Below are positions 35,540 to 46,890 of a stretch of DNA of 64,000 bases, in pieces. The stretch lies in NCBI GenBank assembly GCA_016936505.1, contig JAFGXS010000056.1:62001-126000 (forward strand). The letters are read 5' to 3'. A program made the position numbers and the translations under genes. The notes under the pieces are model-generated. The model made no database searches. It worked only from the letters and a program-made list of their open reading frames with translations, and was not told where the DNA came from. Numbering within the stretch: position 1 is the stretch's first letter; every line of letters starts with the position of its first letter. Origin of the DNA: Bacteroidales bacterium. GTDB taxonomy: Bacteria > Bacteroidota > Bacteroidia > Bacteroidales > F082.

Positions 35540-37489
35540 TTAAGCTGTCTTGTAGTTTCTGGTTTTAACCTCAATATTTTCATATTGAAGAACCTCCTTG
35601 TTGAGTCTCGGTTCTTGATCATCACCGGTATATTCCCAGGCTCCCACATACATAAAGTCCTTATCGTTACGCAAGGCTTCACCTTCAGGAGTCTGAAACT
35701 CTTCACGGAAATGACCACCGGCAGACTCTTCTCTGTGCAGTGCATCACGTGCCATCAACTCACCTAATTCAAGGAAATCAGCCAAACGAAGTGCCTTTTC
35801 AAGCTCAATATTAATTCCGTCTGTAGATCCTGGAACGCGAACTTTTCCCCAAAATTCCTTACGTAAAACCTGAATATCAGCAATAGCTTTTTTCAACCCT
35901 TCTTTATTACGAGCCATACCAACATAATCCCACATAATTAATCCCAATCTTTTGTGAAGCGCATCAACAGTTTCTGTACCATTCACCGACATCAGCTTTT
36001 GAATTCTTTCTTTTACCGCTTTTTCTGCGGCATCAAATTCTGGAGTATTGGTTGGAATTGCCCCCACTGTAATCTGATCGGCCAGATAATTCTGCATAGT
36101 ATAAGGAAGAACAAAATATCCATCAGACAATCCCTGCATCAAGGCTGATGCCCCCAAACGGTTGGCACCGTGGTCAGAGAAGTTGGCTTCGCCACCCACA
36201 AACAAACCGGGAATATTGCTTTGCAATTCATAATCAACCCACAAACCACCCATTGAATAGTGAATAGCAGGATAGATCATCATTGGTGTTTCGTAAGGAT
36301 TATCATCAACAATGCGTTCATACATGTCAAATAAGTTTCCATAACGAGCCTTAATAACATCTTTTCCTAAACGATTAATAGCATCTTTAAAGTCAAGGAA
36401 AACGGCCAGACCAGTATTTCCAACGCCATAACCGGCATCACATCTTTCTTTGGCAGCACGCGATGCAACATCACGCGGAACAAGGTTACCAAAAGCAGGA
36501 TATCTTCTCTCCAAGTAATAATCTCTGTCTTCATCAGGAATATCTCTTGGCCTCAACTCACCTTTTTGCACTTTCTCAGCATCTTCTTTCTTTTTCGGCA
36601 CCCAAATTCGTCCATCATTACGCAAACTTTCACTCATCAACGTCAGTTTAGACTGGTATGAACCGTGAACCGGAATACAAGTTGGGTGAATCTGCACATA
36701 ACATGGATTTGCAAACCAGGCTCCTCTCTTGTATGCTCTCCAGGCAGCACTTCCATTAGAAGTCATAGCATTAGTAGACAGAAAATATACATTACCATAA
36801 CCACCTGTAGCAAGCAACACGGCATGAGCACCATAACGTTCAACTTCACCGGTAAGCAGGTTTCTTGCAATAATACCACGGGCTTTACCTTCATCTGATA
36901 TCACCAGATCAAGCATTTCGCGACGAGTGTATAACTTTACTGAACCACGTTTAATTTCTTTACTTAATGCTCCGTAAGCCCCTAACAGCAATTGTTGTCC
37001 GGTTTGACCCCGGGCATAAAAAGTACGCGAAACCAGTGCGCCACCGAAAGAACGGTTTGCCAGGTAACCCGAGTATTCACGAGCAAACGGAACTCCCTGT
37101 GCAACACATTGATCAATAATATTATTACTTACTTCAGCCAGACGATAAACGTTGGCTTCACGGGCACGGTAGTCGCCACCTTTGATTGTATCGTAAAACA
37201 AACGGTAGATCGTATCACCGTCGTTTGGATAGTTTTTAGCTGCATTAATACCTCCCTGAGCCGCGATACTGTGCGCACGGCGAGGGCTATCCTGAATACA
37301 GAAAACTTTTACATTGAAACCGAGTTCCCCCAAACTAGCAGCAGCAGCGCCACCTGCCAAACCGGTTCCTACAACAATAATGTCTATTTTACGTTTATTA
37401 GCAGGATTTACAAGGTTTTGATGTTCTTTATAAAGAGCCCATTTCTGAGCTAAAGGGCCGGCAGGAATTTTTGAATCTATCTTGGTCAT
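35540..37489 (-). CDS. sdhA: Succinate dehydrogenase/fumarate reductase flavoprotein subunit
   Basis: I take the start at 37489 ([17 protein letters not shown]): the Met 4 codons further up would overlap the previous gene. The 649-residue protein has the FAD Rossmann motif ([17 protein letters not shown]), the covalent FAD His region ([19 protein letters not shown], with H just before), the substrate motif QIHPTCIPV and RNEGRIW-like [10 protein letters not shown]. It oxidises succinate or reduces fumarate on the cytoplasmic side. It is the central gene of the sdhCAB operon. Confidence 0.95.
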   Translation of the reverse strand: MTKIDSKIPAGPLAQKWALYKEHQNLVNPANKRKIDIIVVGTGLAGGAAAASLGELGFNVKVFCIQDSPRRAHSIAAQGGINAAKNYPNDGDTIYRLFYDTIKGGDYRAREANVYRLAEVSNNIIDQCVAQGVPFAREYSGYLANRSFGGALVSRTFYARGQTGQQLLLGAYGALSKEIKRGSVKLYTRREMLDLVISDEGKARGIIARNLLTGEVERYGAHAVLLATGGYGNVYFLSTNAMTSNGSAAWRAYKRGAWFANPCYVQIHPTCIPVHGSYQSKLTLMSESLRNDGRIWVPKKKEDAEKVQKGELRPRDIPDEDRDYYLERRYPAFGNLVPRDVASRAAKERCDAGYGVGNTGLAVFLDFKDAINRLGKDVIKARYGNLFDMYERIVDDNPYETPMMIYPAIHYSMGGLWVDYELQSNIPGLFVGGEANFSDHGANRLGASALMQGLSDGYFVLPYTMQNYLADQITVGAIPTNTPEFDAAEKAVKERIQKLMSVNGTETVDALHKRLGLIMWDYVGMARNKEGLKKAIADIQVLRKEFWGKVRVPGSTDGINIELEKALRLADFLELGELMARDALHREESAGGHFREEFQTPEGEALRNDKDFMYVGAWEYTGDDQEPRLNKEVLQYENIEVKTRNYKTA

Positions 37490-37493
37490 AAGG

Positions 37494-38162
37494 CTATACA
37501 ATTTTAAAGTAAATAAACAACGGAATAATTACAAAGCCCAGGGTAACAACAACTGAGTACACGCGACCGAAAGCATTAATAAAGCCCCAGTAAGTTTTGT
37601 TGTTCAGTCCTAAAGTTTGAAAAGCAGATTGGAATGCATGATCCAAATGGAAACCCATCAACAGGATCATTACCACATAAAAGGCAACATATCCGCTATG
37701 CTGGAATAAATTGATCACCAACTGCCCCATATCTTCTTCGCCCGATGGAGTTAAAGGAATTCCATTTCCAACCCACCCCATCTTAACAAAGAAAAAGTTA
37801 AACAAGTGAATCACAAGAAAGATAAAAATAACCATCCCCGTATAAATCATATATTTTGAAAAAGGAGACTGTTCCATCGCAGCACGTCTTTTGTAACCAG
37901 TTGGACGTGACATCCAGTTTTGGATCTGCAAAACAATGCCAAACACAATGTGTAAAGCAAAGCCTCCAAATAGAACCCATTGAAAAACCTGGATGAACCA
38001 GTTTGTTCCCATAAAATGCGCCCCTTCGTTGAACCAATCTTTATTAAAAAGGATCAACGAATTCAGTGCCAAATGGACTACCAAAAACGTCAACAAAAAA
38101 AGCCCCATCAATGACATGATAAGCTTTTTTGTGATGGAAGAATAATAAGGTTTGTTACTCAT
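37494..38162 (-). CDS. sdhC: Succinate dehydrogenase/fumarate reductase cytochrome b subunit
   Basis: The 222-residue integral membrane protein has five TM helices. His residues suited to hold two b-type hemes lie in VVHLALN, LHIVFG, VIHLFNF and GFHLDHAFQ, the pattern of the Wolinella-type diheme fumarate reductase. It passes electrons to or from menaquinone. It is the first gene of the operon. A candidate TAnnTTTG box at 38221 lies about 59 bases upstream. Confidence 0.93.
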   Translation of the reverse strand: MSNKPYYSSITKKLIMSLMGLFLLTFLVVHLALNSLILFNKDWFNEGAHFMGTNWFIQVFQWVLFGGFALHIVFGIVLQIQNWMSRPTGYKRRAAMEQSPFSKYMIYTGMVIFIFLVIHLFNFFFVKMGWVGNGIPLTPSGEEDMGQLVINLFQHSGYVAFYVVMILLMGFHLDHAFQSAFQTLGLNNKTYWGFINAFGRVYSVVVTLGFVIIPLFIYFKIV

Positions 38163-38220
38163 AACATCTAATTTTTACATAATGTATAACCCAGAAATAT
38201 TTAATTTTGTATAATTCGTA

Positions 38221-38228
38221 CAAAAGTA
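38221..38228 (-). promoter_or_regulatory. Candidate -7 box of sdhCAB
   Basis: TACTTTTG on the minus strand, 58 bases before sdhC. It would give a leader of about 55 bases. Confidence 0.4.
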
Positions 38229-38293
38229 TCAAAGTGTTCAGAATATCCCAAACGTTTGTTGTTAATTTATATCTAATATAAATATTGAATAAA

Positions 38294-39574
38294 ATGCGCT
38301 ACCAACCTATACCAAACAGGCTTTTCGTAAGAAACAGAAAAAATTTTATTGCACAGATGGAAGAGAATTCTGTAGCAATTTTCTTTTCAAATGACCAATC
38401 TCCCAGAAATGGAGATCAGTTTCACCCCTTTAGGCAACAGTCTGACTTTTTCTACCTCACCGGAATTGATCAAGAAAAGAGTATTCTTATTCTGGCTCCT
38501 AATTGTCCAAACAAAAATCTCAGAGAAGTTTTATTTGTTTTAAAAACCAATAAAATTATTGAAACTTGGGAAGGACATAAATACAGTAAAGAAGAAGCTA
38601 CTAAAACTTCAGGAATTGAACACGTTTTCTGGATCGAGGATTTTGATGTTTCACTAAAAGAGGTGATGTCATTCATGAATAATGTTTATCTGAACGGAAA
38701 TGAATACGCAAAATTCCTACCCGATGTGGAAACACGTGAAATTAGGCTTGGAAAAGAATTGAAAGCACAGTTTCCATTCCACAACTATCACAGATCTGCT
38801 CCATTGCTCACAAATCTGAGATTAATCAAAAGCAAAGAAGAAATCACTGTAATAAAAAAGGCATGCGAGATAACAAATAAAGCCTTCAGGCGTGTGCTTC
38901 GGAATACACAGCATGGCATGTTGGAGTTCGAAGTAGAAGCCGATATTTCCTACGAATTTATCAGAAACGGAGCTAACGGACATGCTTATTCTCCCATCGT
39001 AGCTTCGGGCAAAAATGCCTGTACCTTGCATTATGTGGAAAATGACAAAAAACTAAAGAAAGGTGATTTACTATTGATGGACTTCGGAGCTGAATATGCC
39101 AATTACAGCGCTGATCTGAGCCGAACCATTCCGGTTTCCGGAAAATTTACCCAACGCCAAAAGGATGTCTACAATGCTGTATTAAGAGTTATGAAGGAGA
39201 TCAAAAAAATGTACATCCCGGGTAATACAATTCAGGATATTAATGACACTACTAACGATCTTATGCAGGAAGAAATGATAATGCTGGGTTTGTTTACAAA
39301 AGAAGAACTTGATAAACAACCTGATTTATACAAAAACTATTTTATGCACGGAACTGCTCACTTTATGGGATTGGATGTGCATGATGTAGGTTCAAAATTT
39401 GAACCCTTACAACCCGGTATGGTTTTAACCTGCGAACCAGGATTATATATTCAGGAAGAAAGTATTGGAGTCAGAATTGAGAATGATATTCTGGTTACAG
39501 AAAACGAACCTGAAGACCTGATGGTTGATTTCCCAATTGAAGTCGAGGAGATCGAAATGCTAATGAATGAATAA
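38294..39574 (+). CDS. pepP: Xaa-Pro aminopeptidase P
   Basis: The ATG at 38294 (MRYQPIPNRLFV) is preferred to a TTG three codons earlier. The 426-residue M24B enzyme removes an N-terminal residue before proline. An N-terminal AMP_N domain precedes the pita-bread fold with metal ligands: MDFGAEYANYSADLSRT (two Asp), HGTAHFMGLDVHD (His), GMVLTCEPGLYI (Glu) and GVRIENDIL (Glu). It is cytoplasmic and works on peptides. It is a monocistronic unit ended by the terminator at 39593. Confidence 0.93.
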   Translation: MRYQPIPNRLFVRNRKNFIAQMEENSVAIFFSNDQSPRNGDQFHPFRQQSDFFYLTGIDQEKSILILAPNCPNKNLREVLFVLKTNKIIETWEGHKYSKEEATKTSGIEHVFWIEDFDVSLKEVMSFMNNVYLNGNEYAKFLPDVETREIRLGKELKAQFPFHNYHRSAPLLTNLRLIKSKEEITVIKKACEITNKAFRRVLRNTQHGMLEFEVEADISYEFIRNGANGHAYSPIVASGKNACTLHYVENDKKLKKGDLLLMDFGAEYANYSADLSRTIPVSGKFTQRQKDVYNAVLRVMKEIKKMYIPGNTIQDINDTTNDLMQEEMIMLGLFTKEELDKQPDLYKNYFMHGTAHFMGLDVHDVGSKFEPLQPGMVLTCEPGLYIQEESIGVRIENDILVTENEPEDLMVDFPIEVEEIEMLMNE

Positions 39575-39592
39575 CTTAACGACATAAAAATA

Positions 39593-39624
39593 AAAAACCG
39601 CTGCCTTACGACAGCGGTTTTTTT
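39593..39624. terminator. Bidirectional terminator between pepP and nifJ
   Basis: Stem AACCGCTG-ccttacga-CAGCGGTT is flanked by A-run and T-run. It ends pepP on the plus strand and nifJ (stop at 39641) on the minus strand. Confidence 0.85.
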
Positions 39625-39640
39625 ATGATCAGGGAAAAGA

Positions 39641-42600
39641 CTATTCTTCTCCTGAGTAGTCGAGTGATGCCTGACGTTTGTAAAATCCATAGCGCCATTT
39701 TGCATTTTTCACAGCCTGATCCTGAAGTTCATTAGCTCTTTCGGGGAAGGCTTTCTTCAATGAGGTAAAACGAACTTCCTGGTTGTAGAAAGCTTTCAGT
39801 TTGTCAAAGTCAGGTTCTTTAGAGTCTAACTGGAACGGATTTTTACCTTCTTTTTCCAACAATGGGTTATAACGGTACAATGTCCAGAAACCTGATTCTA
39901 CAGCTTCTTTTTCTTCATTCTGCGAGCGGGCCATTCCATTGCGCAAGCCGTGTGCAATACATGGAGAATACGCAATAATAAGTGATGGCCCGGGGAATTC
40001 TTCAGCTTCTTTCAAGGCTTTGAAGTATTGATTATAGTTAGCTCCCATCGCAACCTGAGCTACATAAACATAACCATAAGTCATATATATAGCGCCCAGG
40101 TCTTTTTTGCGAACTTCTTTACCTGCAGTAGCAAATTTAGCCACAGCACCTGTAGAAGTTGCTTTTGAAGCCTGACCACCTGTGTTACTGTACACCTCGG
40201 TATCCAGAACCAAAAGGTTCACATCTTCACCTGAAGCCAGAACATGGTCCACACCGCCGTATCCAATATCATAAGCCCAACCATCTCCACCAAAAATCCA
40301 AACCGATTTTTTAATCAGGTATTGCTCCAAATCCAATATTTCTTTGGCCAATTTATCGTCAGCACCTTTCAGCACTTCCACAACTTTTGCAGAAGCAACT
40401 TTAGAAGCTTCGCCATCTTCTTTAGTTTCAATCCATGCTTCAAAAGCTTCTTTTCTTGCATCATCAGTACCTTCATTCAAAGCTTCTTTCATCAAACGTT
40501 CAATACGTTCACGCATTTTATTAATACCGGTTGCCATCCCCAAACCATACTCAGCATTATCTTCAAACAAGGAGTTTGCCCAAGCCGGACCTTTGCCTTC
40601 AGCATTGGTTGTATAAGGTGTTGAAGGTGCAGAGCCACCATAAATGGAAGAACACCCTGTTGCATTGGCAACCATCATCCGATCACCATAAAGCTGGGTA
40701 ACAGCTTTTACATAAGGAGTTTCTCCACAACCGGCACAAGCACCAGAAAATTCAAACAACGGAGTAGCAAACTGGCTGTTCTTAACATTAACAAACTTAT
40801 CAACAGTGCCATCCAAAGTTTTATCTGCTACTTTATGAACCAGATATTCCCAATTTTCAACTTCAGCCATCTGAGTGTCGGTTGGCTTCATAATTAAAGC
40901 ATTCTCAGGAGCCGGACATACATCAACGCAACTTCCACAACCCGTACAATCTAAGGCACTTACCTGAATACGGTACTTATAAGCTTTCAACTTGCCTTTA
41001 ACTTCAAGGAATGACATACCCTCAGGTGCATTTTGTTCTTCCTCTTCGCTAACAAGGAATGGACGAATAGCGGCGTGAGGACAAACATAAGCACACTGAT
41101 TACATTGAATACAATTGTTATCAACCCACTCAGGTACTTCAACAGCAATACCACGTTTTTCATAGGCTGCAGTTCCTTGTGGGAAGGTACCATCTTCGCG
41201 ACCTAAGAAAGCACTTACCGGTAAATCATCACCTTTCAAATGGTCAATTGGTTTTACAACATTTCTTATAAACTCAGGAACATTTTCATCAACTTCAACC
41301 TTTTCATCTTTTAATTTAGCCCAAGCTTTGGGAACCTCAATTTTTGTAACTTCTCCACCGGCATCAACAGCACGATAGTTCATCTGAACAATATCATCTC
41401 CCTTACGCCCGTATGATTTCAAAATGAAAGCTTTCATTTTTTCTACAGCCTCATCGTAAGGAATAACTTCTGAAACTTTAAAGAATGCTGACTGCATAAT
41501 GGTATTGGTTCTGTTACCCAAACCAATATCTGAAGCCATTTTGGTTGCATTAATAATGTAGAACTTAATATCGTGCTCGGCCAAATATCTCTTCATGGAG
41601 TTTGGAAGACGATTTTGAGTTTCTTCTTCATCCCAAATACTATTCAATAAAAAAGTACCTCCGTCCTTCAAACCATTCAGCATATCATATTTAGTAAGAT
41701 ATGATGGAACATGACAAGCTACAAAATCGGGTGTACTTACCAAATATGTTGAACGGATCGGATTATCACCAAAGCGAAGGTGAGATATGGTAATACCACC
41801 TGATTTCTTTGAGTCGTATGAGAAATAAGCCTGTGCATATTTATCGGTAGAATCTCCAATAATCTTGATTGAGTTTTTATTGGCTCCTACAGTTCCATCA
41901 GCACCCAAGCCATAGAATTTAGCTTCAAAAGTACCTTTATCTGAAGTACTAATTTCAGGAAGCAAAGGAAGTGATTTGAAAGTAACATCATCTACAATAC
42001 CTAAAGTAAACTGATTTTTTGGTTCAGGTTGTTTCAGATTGTTGAACACAGCTACAATTTGTGATGGAGTTGTATCTTTTGAACTCAATCCATAACGTCC
42101 GCCAATTACAAGAGGTGCATTTTCTTTTCCATAAAATATTTCACGAACATCAAGATACATTGGTTCGCCATTAGCACCTGGTTCTTTAGTACGATCCAAA
42201 ACAGCAATTCTTTTTACTGTATCAGGAAGTGCTTTCAGGAAATATTTTGTTGAGAACGGGCGATACAAATGTACAGCAACCATACCCACTTTTTCACCTT
42301 TATTATTCAAGTAGTCGATAGTTTCCTTAATGGTTTCTGTTACAGAACCCATAGCAATTACTACATTTTCTGCATCTTTTGCACCATAATAGGTAAAAGG
42401 ATGATATTCGCGACCTGTAAGCTTTTTAATTTCCTGCATGTATTCTTCAACCATATCCGGAATCGGATCATAGAAACGGTTGGCAGCTTCACGAGCCTGG
42501 AAGTAAATATCAGGATTTTGAGCAGTACCACGGGTTACAGGATGCTCAGGATTCAAAGCATTATCTCTGAATCGTTTCAAATCTTCCCATGGGAATAAGT

Positions 42601-43183
42601 GTTCCAGATCTGCAACTTCAAAATACTCCACTTTTTGAATTTCGTGTGATGTTCGGAAACCATCAAAGAAGTGCATGAAAGGAATTCTTGAACGCAGTGA
42701 TACAAAGTGTGGAATAGCTGCCAAATCCATTATTTCCTGAACACTACCGGTAGCCAGCATAGCAAAGCCGGTATTTCTGGCAGCCATCACATCGCTATGG
42801 TCACCAAAAATTGAAAGTGCCTGAGCAGCAAGACTACGTGCGCTAATATGAAATACTGCCGGTAATAACTCGCCGGAAATTTTATACATATTAGGAATCA
42901 TCAGCAACAATCCCTGTGAAGCGGTAAATGTTGTTGTTAAAGCTCCAGATTGAAGTGATCCGTGCAGCGCACCTGAAGCACCCCCTTCTGATTGCATCTC
43001 AACAACTTCAACAGTTTCACCGAAAATATTTTTTCTATTGAAAGCGCCCCACTGGTCAACATATTCAGCCATAGGGGACGAAGGTGTAATCGGATAAATT
43101 GCTGCAACTTCACTAAACATATAAGCAACATGTGCTGCTGCATAGTTACCATCACAAGTAATAAATTTTTTCTTTCCTTTCAT
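39641..43183 (-). CDS. nifJ: Pyruvate:ferredoxin (flavodoxin) oxidoreductase, single-chain
   Basis: Converts pyruvate and CoA to acetyl-CoA and CO2, reducing ferredoxin; oxygen-sensitive and typical of anaerobes. The 1180-residue fused form has domain I (YPITPSSPMAEYVDQWG), domain II (VAVHLYRPFS), the gamma-like region (LRFGDNPIRSTYLV), a two-cluster ferredoxin domain (CIQCNQCAYVCPH near 694, CTGCGSCVDVCP near 751) and the TPP domain (GACAGCGETPYVK near 816; GGDGWAYDIGYGG). It is monogenic, with a leader of about 130 bases. Confidence 0.97.
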   Translation of the reverse strand: MKGKKKFITCDGNYAAAHVAYMFSEVAAIYPITPSSPMAEYVDQWGAFNRKNIFGETVEVVEMQSEGGASGALHGSLQSGALTTTFTASQGLLLMIPNMYKISGELLPAVFHISARSLAAQALSIFGDHSDVMAARNTGFAMLATGSVQEIMDLAAIPHFVSLRSRIPFMHFFDGFRTSHEIQKVEYFEVADLEHLFPWEDLKRFRDNALNPEHPVTRGTAQNPDIYFQAREAANRFYDPIPDMVEEYMQEIKKLTGREYHPFTYYGAKDAENVVIAMGSVTETIKETIDYLNNKGEKVGMVAVHLYRPFSTKYFLKALPDTVKRIAVLDRTKEPGANGEPMYLDVREIFYGKENAPLVIGGRYGLSSKDTTPSQIVAVFNNLKQPEPKNQFTLGIVDDVTFKSLPLLPEISTSDKGTFEAKFYGLGADGTVGANKNSIKIIGDSTDKYAQAYFSYDSKKSGGITISHLRFGDNPIRSTYLVSTPDFVACHVPSYLTKYDMLNGLKDGGTFLLNSIWDEEETQNRLPNSMKRYLAEHDIKFYIINATKMASDIGLGNRTNTIMQSAFFKVSEVIPYDEAVEKMKAFILKSYGRKGDDIVQMNYRAVDAGGEVTKIEVPKAWAKLKDEKVEVDENVPEFIRNVVKPIDHLKGDDLPVSAFLGREDGTFPQGTAAYEKRGIAVEVPEWVDNNCIQCNQCAYVCPHAAIRPFLVSEEEEQNAPEGMSFLEVKGKLKAYKYRIQVSALDCTGCGSCVDVCPAPENALIMKPTDTQMAEVENWEYLVHKVADKTLDGTVDKFVNVKNSQFATPLFEFSGACAGCGETPYVKAVTQLYGDRMMVANATGCSSIYGGSAPSTPYTTNAEGKGPAWANSLFEDNAEYGLGMATGINKMRERIERLMKEALNEGTDDARKEAFEAWIETKEDGEASKVASAKVVEVLKGADDKLAKEILDLEQYLIKKSVWIFGGDGWAYDIGYGGVDHVLASGEDVNLLVLDTEVYSNTGGQASKATSTGAVAKFATAGKEVRKKDLGAIYMTYGYVYVAQVAMGANYNQYFKALKEAEEFPGPSLIIAYSPCIAHGLRNGMARSQNEEKEAVESGFWTLYRYNPLLEKEGKNPFQLDSKEPDFDKLKAFYNQEVRFTSLKKAFPERANELQDQAVKNAKWRYGFYKRQASLDYSGEE

Positions 43184-43316
43184 CTTAATCAGTTTTAGAT
43201 ATGATCAATTTTATCGAAAACGCTGTTTTAAACACATTAATTTTGGTTCAAAACAAACATATTAAACTACAAATCAGTTAGATACAAAACCAAAGAACGA
43301 TACTTTTTTGGTGTAG

Positions 43317-43324
43317 CAAAAGTA
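43317..43324 (-). promoter_or_regulatory. Candidate -7 box of nifJ
   Basis: TACTTTTG on the minus strand, 133 bases before the nifJ ATG. This would leave a long leader between divergent genes; no known riboswitch fold was recognised in it. Confidence 0.35.
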
Positions 43325-43492
43325 CATATTTTATTTGCTTTGATATTTACCACATTGGTTAATATAGCTTTCAAAATGCCAATTTATAACGATTATAGAT
43401 TATATCGTTTGTGGCAAAAAATAGGGCAAAATCCTCAATTTCAAGGATGCTTATTAAAAAGTGTATTATCTTCGCGTAAAAAATTTTTTGCC

Positions 43493-44506
43493 ATGGACAT
43501 GAAGACAAAATACCTGGGACTGGAACTTAAAAATCCCATTATTGTTGGTGCCAGCAACCTGGTTACTGATGTTAAAATGTTAAAGAAACTGGAAGAAGCC
43601 GGTGCTTCTGCCATTGTTTACAAATCACTATTTGAAGAACAAGTAAATCTTGAGAACCTTTCTTTATCTGAAGGTCTTACCGAATATGATGAACGAAATG
43701 CTGAAATGACATCAATTTTTCCGCATGATATGTATGAAGCAGGTCCGGAAGAATTCTTAATGCATTTTAAAGAGGCCAGAAAAGCAGTTTCCATCCCCTT
43801 GATTGCCAGCTTAAATGCCGTTTATGACGACACGTGGTACCTATGGGCCAAAAAACTTGAGGAAGCCGGTGCTGATGCTTTAGAACTAAACTTCTATAAC
43901 ACAGCCAATGAATTTGATTTAGAAGGGAAAGCTATTGTTAGTGAAGAACTTGACATTATTGAAGGAGTTAAGAAAGCTGTTAAAATTCCCGTTAGTGTTA
44001 AGCTGAGCTATTTTTACACCAATCCATTATACGTATTAAGTGAAATGGACAAAAAAAATGTAGATGGCTTTGTAATGTTCAACAGACTTTTCCAGCCTGA
44101 CATTAATATTGACACACAGAAAATGCAATTTCCTTATAACTTAAGTACCCCACAGGATAACCGTGTGGCTATTCGTTATGTTGGAATGCTTTACAACAAT
44201 GTAAAAGCCAGCTTATGTGCCAATACAGGCATTTTCTCCGGAGAAGATGTTATAAAAATGGTATTAGCCGGTGCCGACGCTGTTCAGGTTGTTAGTGCTA
44301 TTTACAAAAATGGCCCGCAACAAATTACCCAGATGCTTGAAGACATCGAAATCTGGATGGCAAACAATCAGTACAAAAACATCAACGACTTTAAAGGATT
44401 ACTTTCTATGAAAAACATTAATGATCCTTTTGCATATAAGCGAGCTCAGTATGTTGATATCCTGATGAAATCGGGAGAAATCTTCAAACAGTATCCTGTG
44501 ATTTAG
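43493..44506 (+). CDS. Dihydroorotate-dehydrogenase-like flavoprotein
   Basis: The start at 43493 (MDMKTKYLGLELKNPIIVGA) is taken because the family begins here; the 51 codons of longer open frame are low-quality. The 337-residue TIM-barrel protein resembles class 1 DHOD and the PreA-type part of dihydropyrimidine dehydrogenase (LKNPIIVGASN, PVSVKLSYFYTNP, GADAVQVVSAIYKNGP). The catalytic NxSCPN loop is absent: the equivalent region reads LELNFYNTANEFD, with no Cys/Ser base. Since a true pyrD lies at 55758, this protein probably does something else with FMN. It is divergent from nifJ and upstream of gdhA. A near-match box (TATCTTCG) lies about 25 bases before the start. Confidence 0.75.
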   Translation: MDMKTKYLGLELKNPIIVGASNLVTDVKMLKKLEEAGASAIVYKSLFEEQVNLENLSLSEGLTEYDERNAEMTSIFPHDMYEAGPEEFLMHFKEARKAVSIPLIASLNAVYDDTWYLWAKKLEEAGADALELNFYNTANEFDLEGKAIVSEELDIIEGVKKAVKIPVSVKLSYFYTNPLYVLSEMDKKNVDGFVMFNRLFQPDINIDTQKMQFPYNLSTPQDNRVAIRYVGMLYNNVKASLCANTGIFSGEDVIKMVLAGADAVQVVSAIYKNGPQQITQMLEDIEIWMANNQYKNINDFKGLLSMKNINDPFAYKRAQYVDILMKSGEIFKQYPVI

Positions 44507-44526
44507 TTTGATTATTCCTAAAACAT

Positions 44527-44556
44527 AAAGCTGTTCAGATTGAGCAGCTTTTTTTA
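44527..44556 (+). terminator. Terminator after the DHOD-like gene
   Basis: Stem AAAGCTG...GCAGCTTT (44527-44551) with loop region ttcagattga is followed by a T-run on the plus strand, 20 bases after the stop. Confidence 0.8.
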
Positions 44557-44690
44557 TTGTGAAAAAGACACATATACAAAGTATTCACATGTATATTACG
44601 TATTTTACTTAATTTTCTAAGTAAACCGCTTAAATTACTGTCTTCTAAAGCATAATTCATTTTATTCACCTTAAATTAGGCATCTGATAA

Positions 44691-46058
<1,368 letters not shown>

Positions 46059-46079
46059 TATTTTACAGCTTATTCTATG

Positions 46080-46111
46080 AAGGCAGCCTGATGTAATCAG
46101 GCTGCCTTTTT
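46080..46111 (+). terminator. Terminator after gdhA
   Basis: An 11-bp GC-rich stem AAGGCAGCCTG/CAGGCTGCCTT with a short loop is followed by T5 on the plus strand. Confidence 0.9.
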
Positions 46112-46216
46112 AATATACGAATGCATAGTAAAAATCATATAATTTATTACTCCGTTAAACATCTATAAAAAATCTCATTTTTTTATTTATACTCATTTCA
46201 AATAACCAAAAAATGT

Positions 46217-46224
46217 TATTTTTG
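46217..46224 (+). promoter_or_regulatory. Candidate -7 box of slyD
   Basis: TATTTTTG on the plus strand, 22 bases before the ATG at 46247; it fits that start rather than an inner Met. Confidence 0.5.
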
Positions 46225-46246
46225 CTGTGATTTTTCGAACACTTAA

Positions 46247-46876
46247 ATGAATATAGATATGATTATAGATAAAGATACAGTTGCTACAATAGCATACAAA
46301 ATACTTCTAGAAAGCCCAGAAGGAGAAGTTATTGAATCAGTAAGCGAAGCAAATCCAAGAGAACTTATTTTTGGTAACGGTCAGTTAATTGCAGGTTTTG
46401 AAAACGATTTAATGAATCGGGGAATTGGTGATTTTACTTTTGAAATTAGTCCTGATCAGGCTTTTGGCCCCGTTCGCTTTGAGCTCCAAGTTCCAGTTCC
46501 AAAGGAGGCTTTTATGGACAATGGTTCTCTTCGAGAAGATTTACTTATTGTTGGGAATTCAATTAATATGCTTGATGATGCTGGTCGTCAGGTTAAGGGT
46601 GTAGTAGTAGAAATTAACGACACAGACGTATTAATGGACTTTAACCATCCTTTGGCAGGTAAAACATTGTTTGTTTCAGGAAGTGTATTTTCTATCAGAA
46701 CAGCTACTGAATATGACCTCACTCCTTCCTATGGAAGTTGCGGTTGTGGTTCATGCGGCTGCGGAAGCGGTCACGGACATGATCATCACAGTGAAGGCGA
46801 TTCTTGCTGCTCTGATGAAGAAGGTTGTGAAGCTTGTGGAACCACTCCTAAGCATGAGAATCAAGGTGTTTTATAA
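46247..46876 (+). CDS. slyD: FKBP-type peptidyl-prolyl isomerase SlyD-like
   Basis: The 209-residue protein has an FKBP domain interrupted by the IF chaperone insert, as in SlyD (VIESVSEANPRELIFGNGQL; NHPLAGKTLFVSGSVFSI). Its tail (from about 160) is rich in Cys and His (GSCGCGSCGCGSGHGHDHH), a nickel/copper/zinc-binding region used in hydrogenase maturation and metal storage. It catalyses prolyl isomerisation in the cytoplasm. The stop lies 14 bases before the convergent mltG stop. Confidence 0.9.
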   Translation: MNIDMIIDKDTVATIAYKILLESPEGEVIESVSEANPRELIFGNGQLIAGFENDLMNRGIGDFTFEISPDQAFGPVRFELQVPVPKEAFMDNGSLREDLLIVGNSINMLDDAGRQVKGVVVEINDTDVLMDFNHPLAGKTLFVSGSVFSIRTATEYDLTPSYGSCGCGSCGCGSGHGHDHHSEGDSCCSDEEGCEACGTTPKHENQGVL

Positions 46877-46890
46877 ACTACATTTTTTTA

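Noticed and set aside
38285-38293. TTG start for pepP
   Set aside because: The ATG three codons on gives the normal family N-terminus.
43340-43492. N-terminal extension of the DHOD-like protein
   Set aside because: Basic, low-quality sequence overlapping the divergent promoter region; the family starts at 43493.
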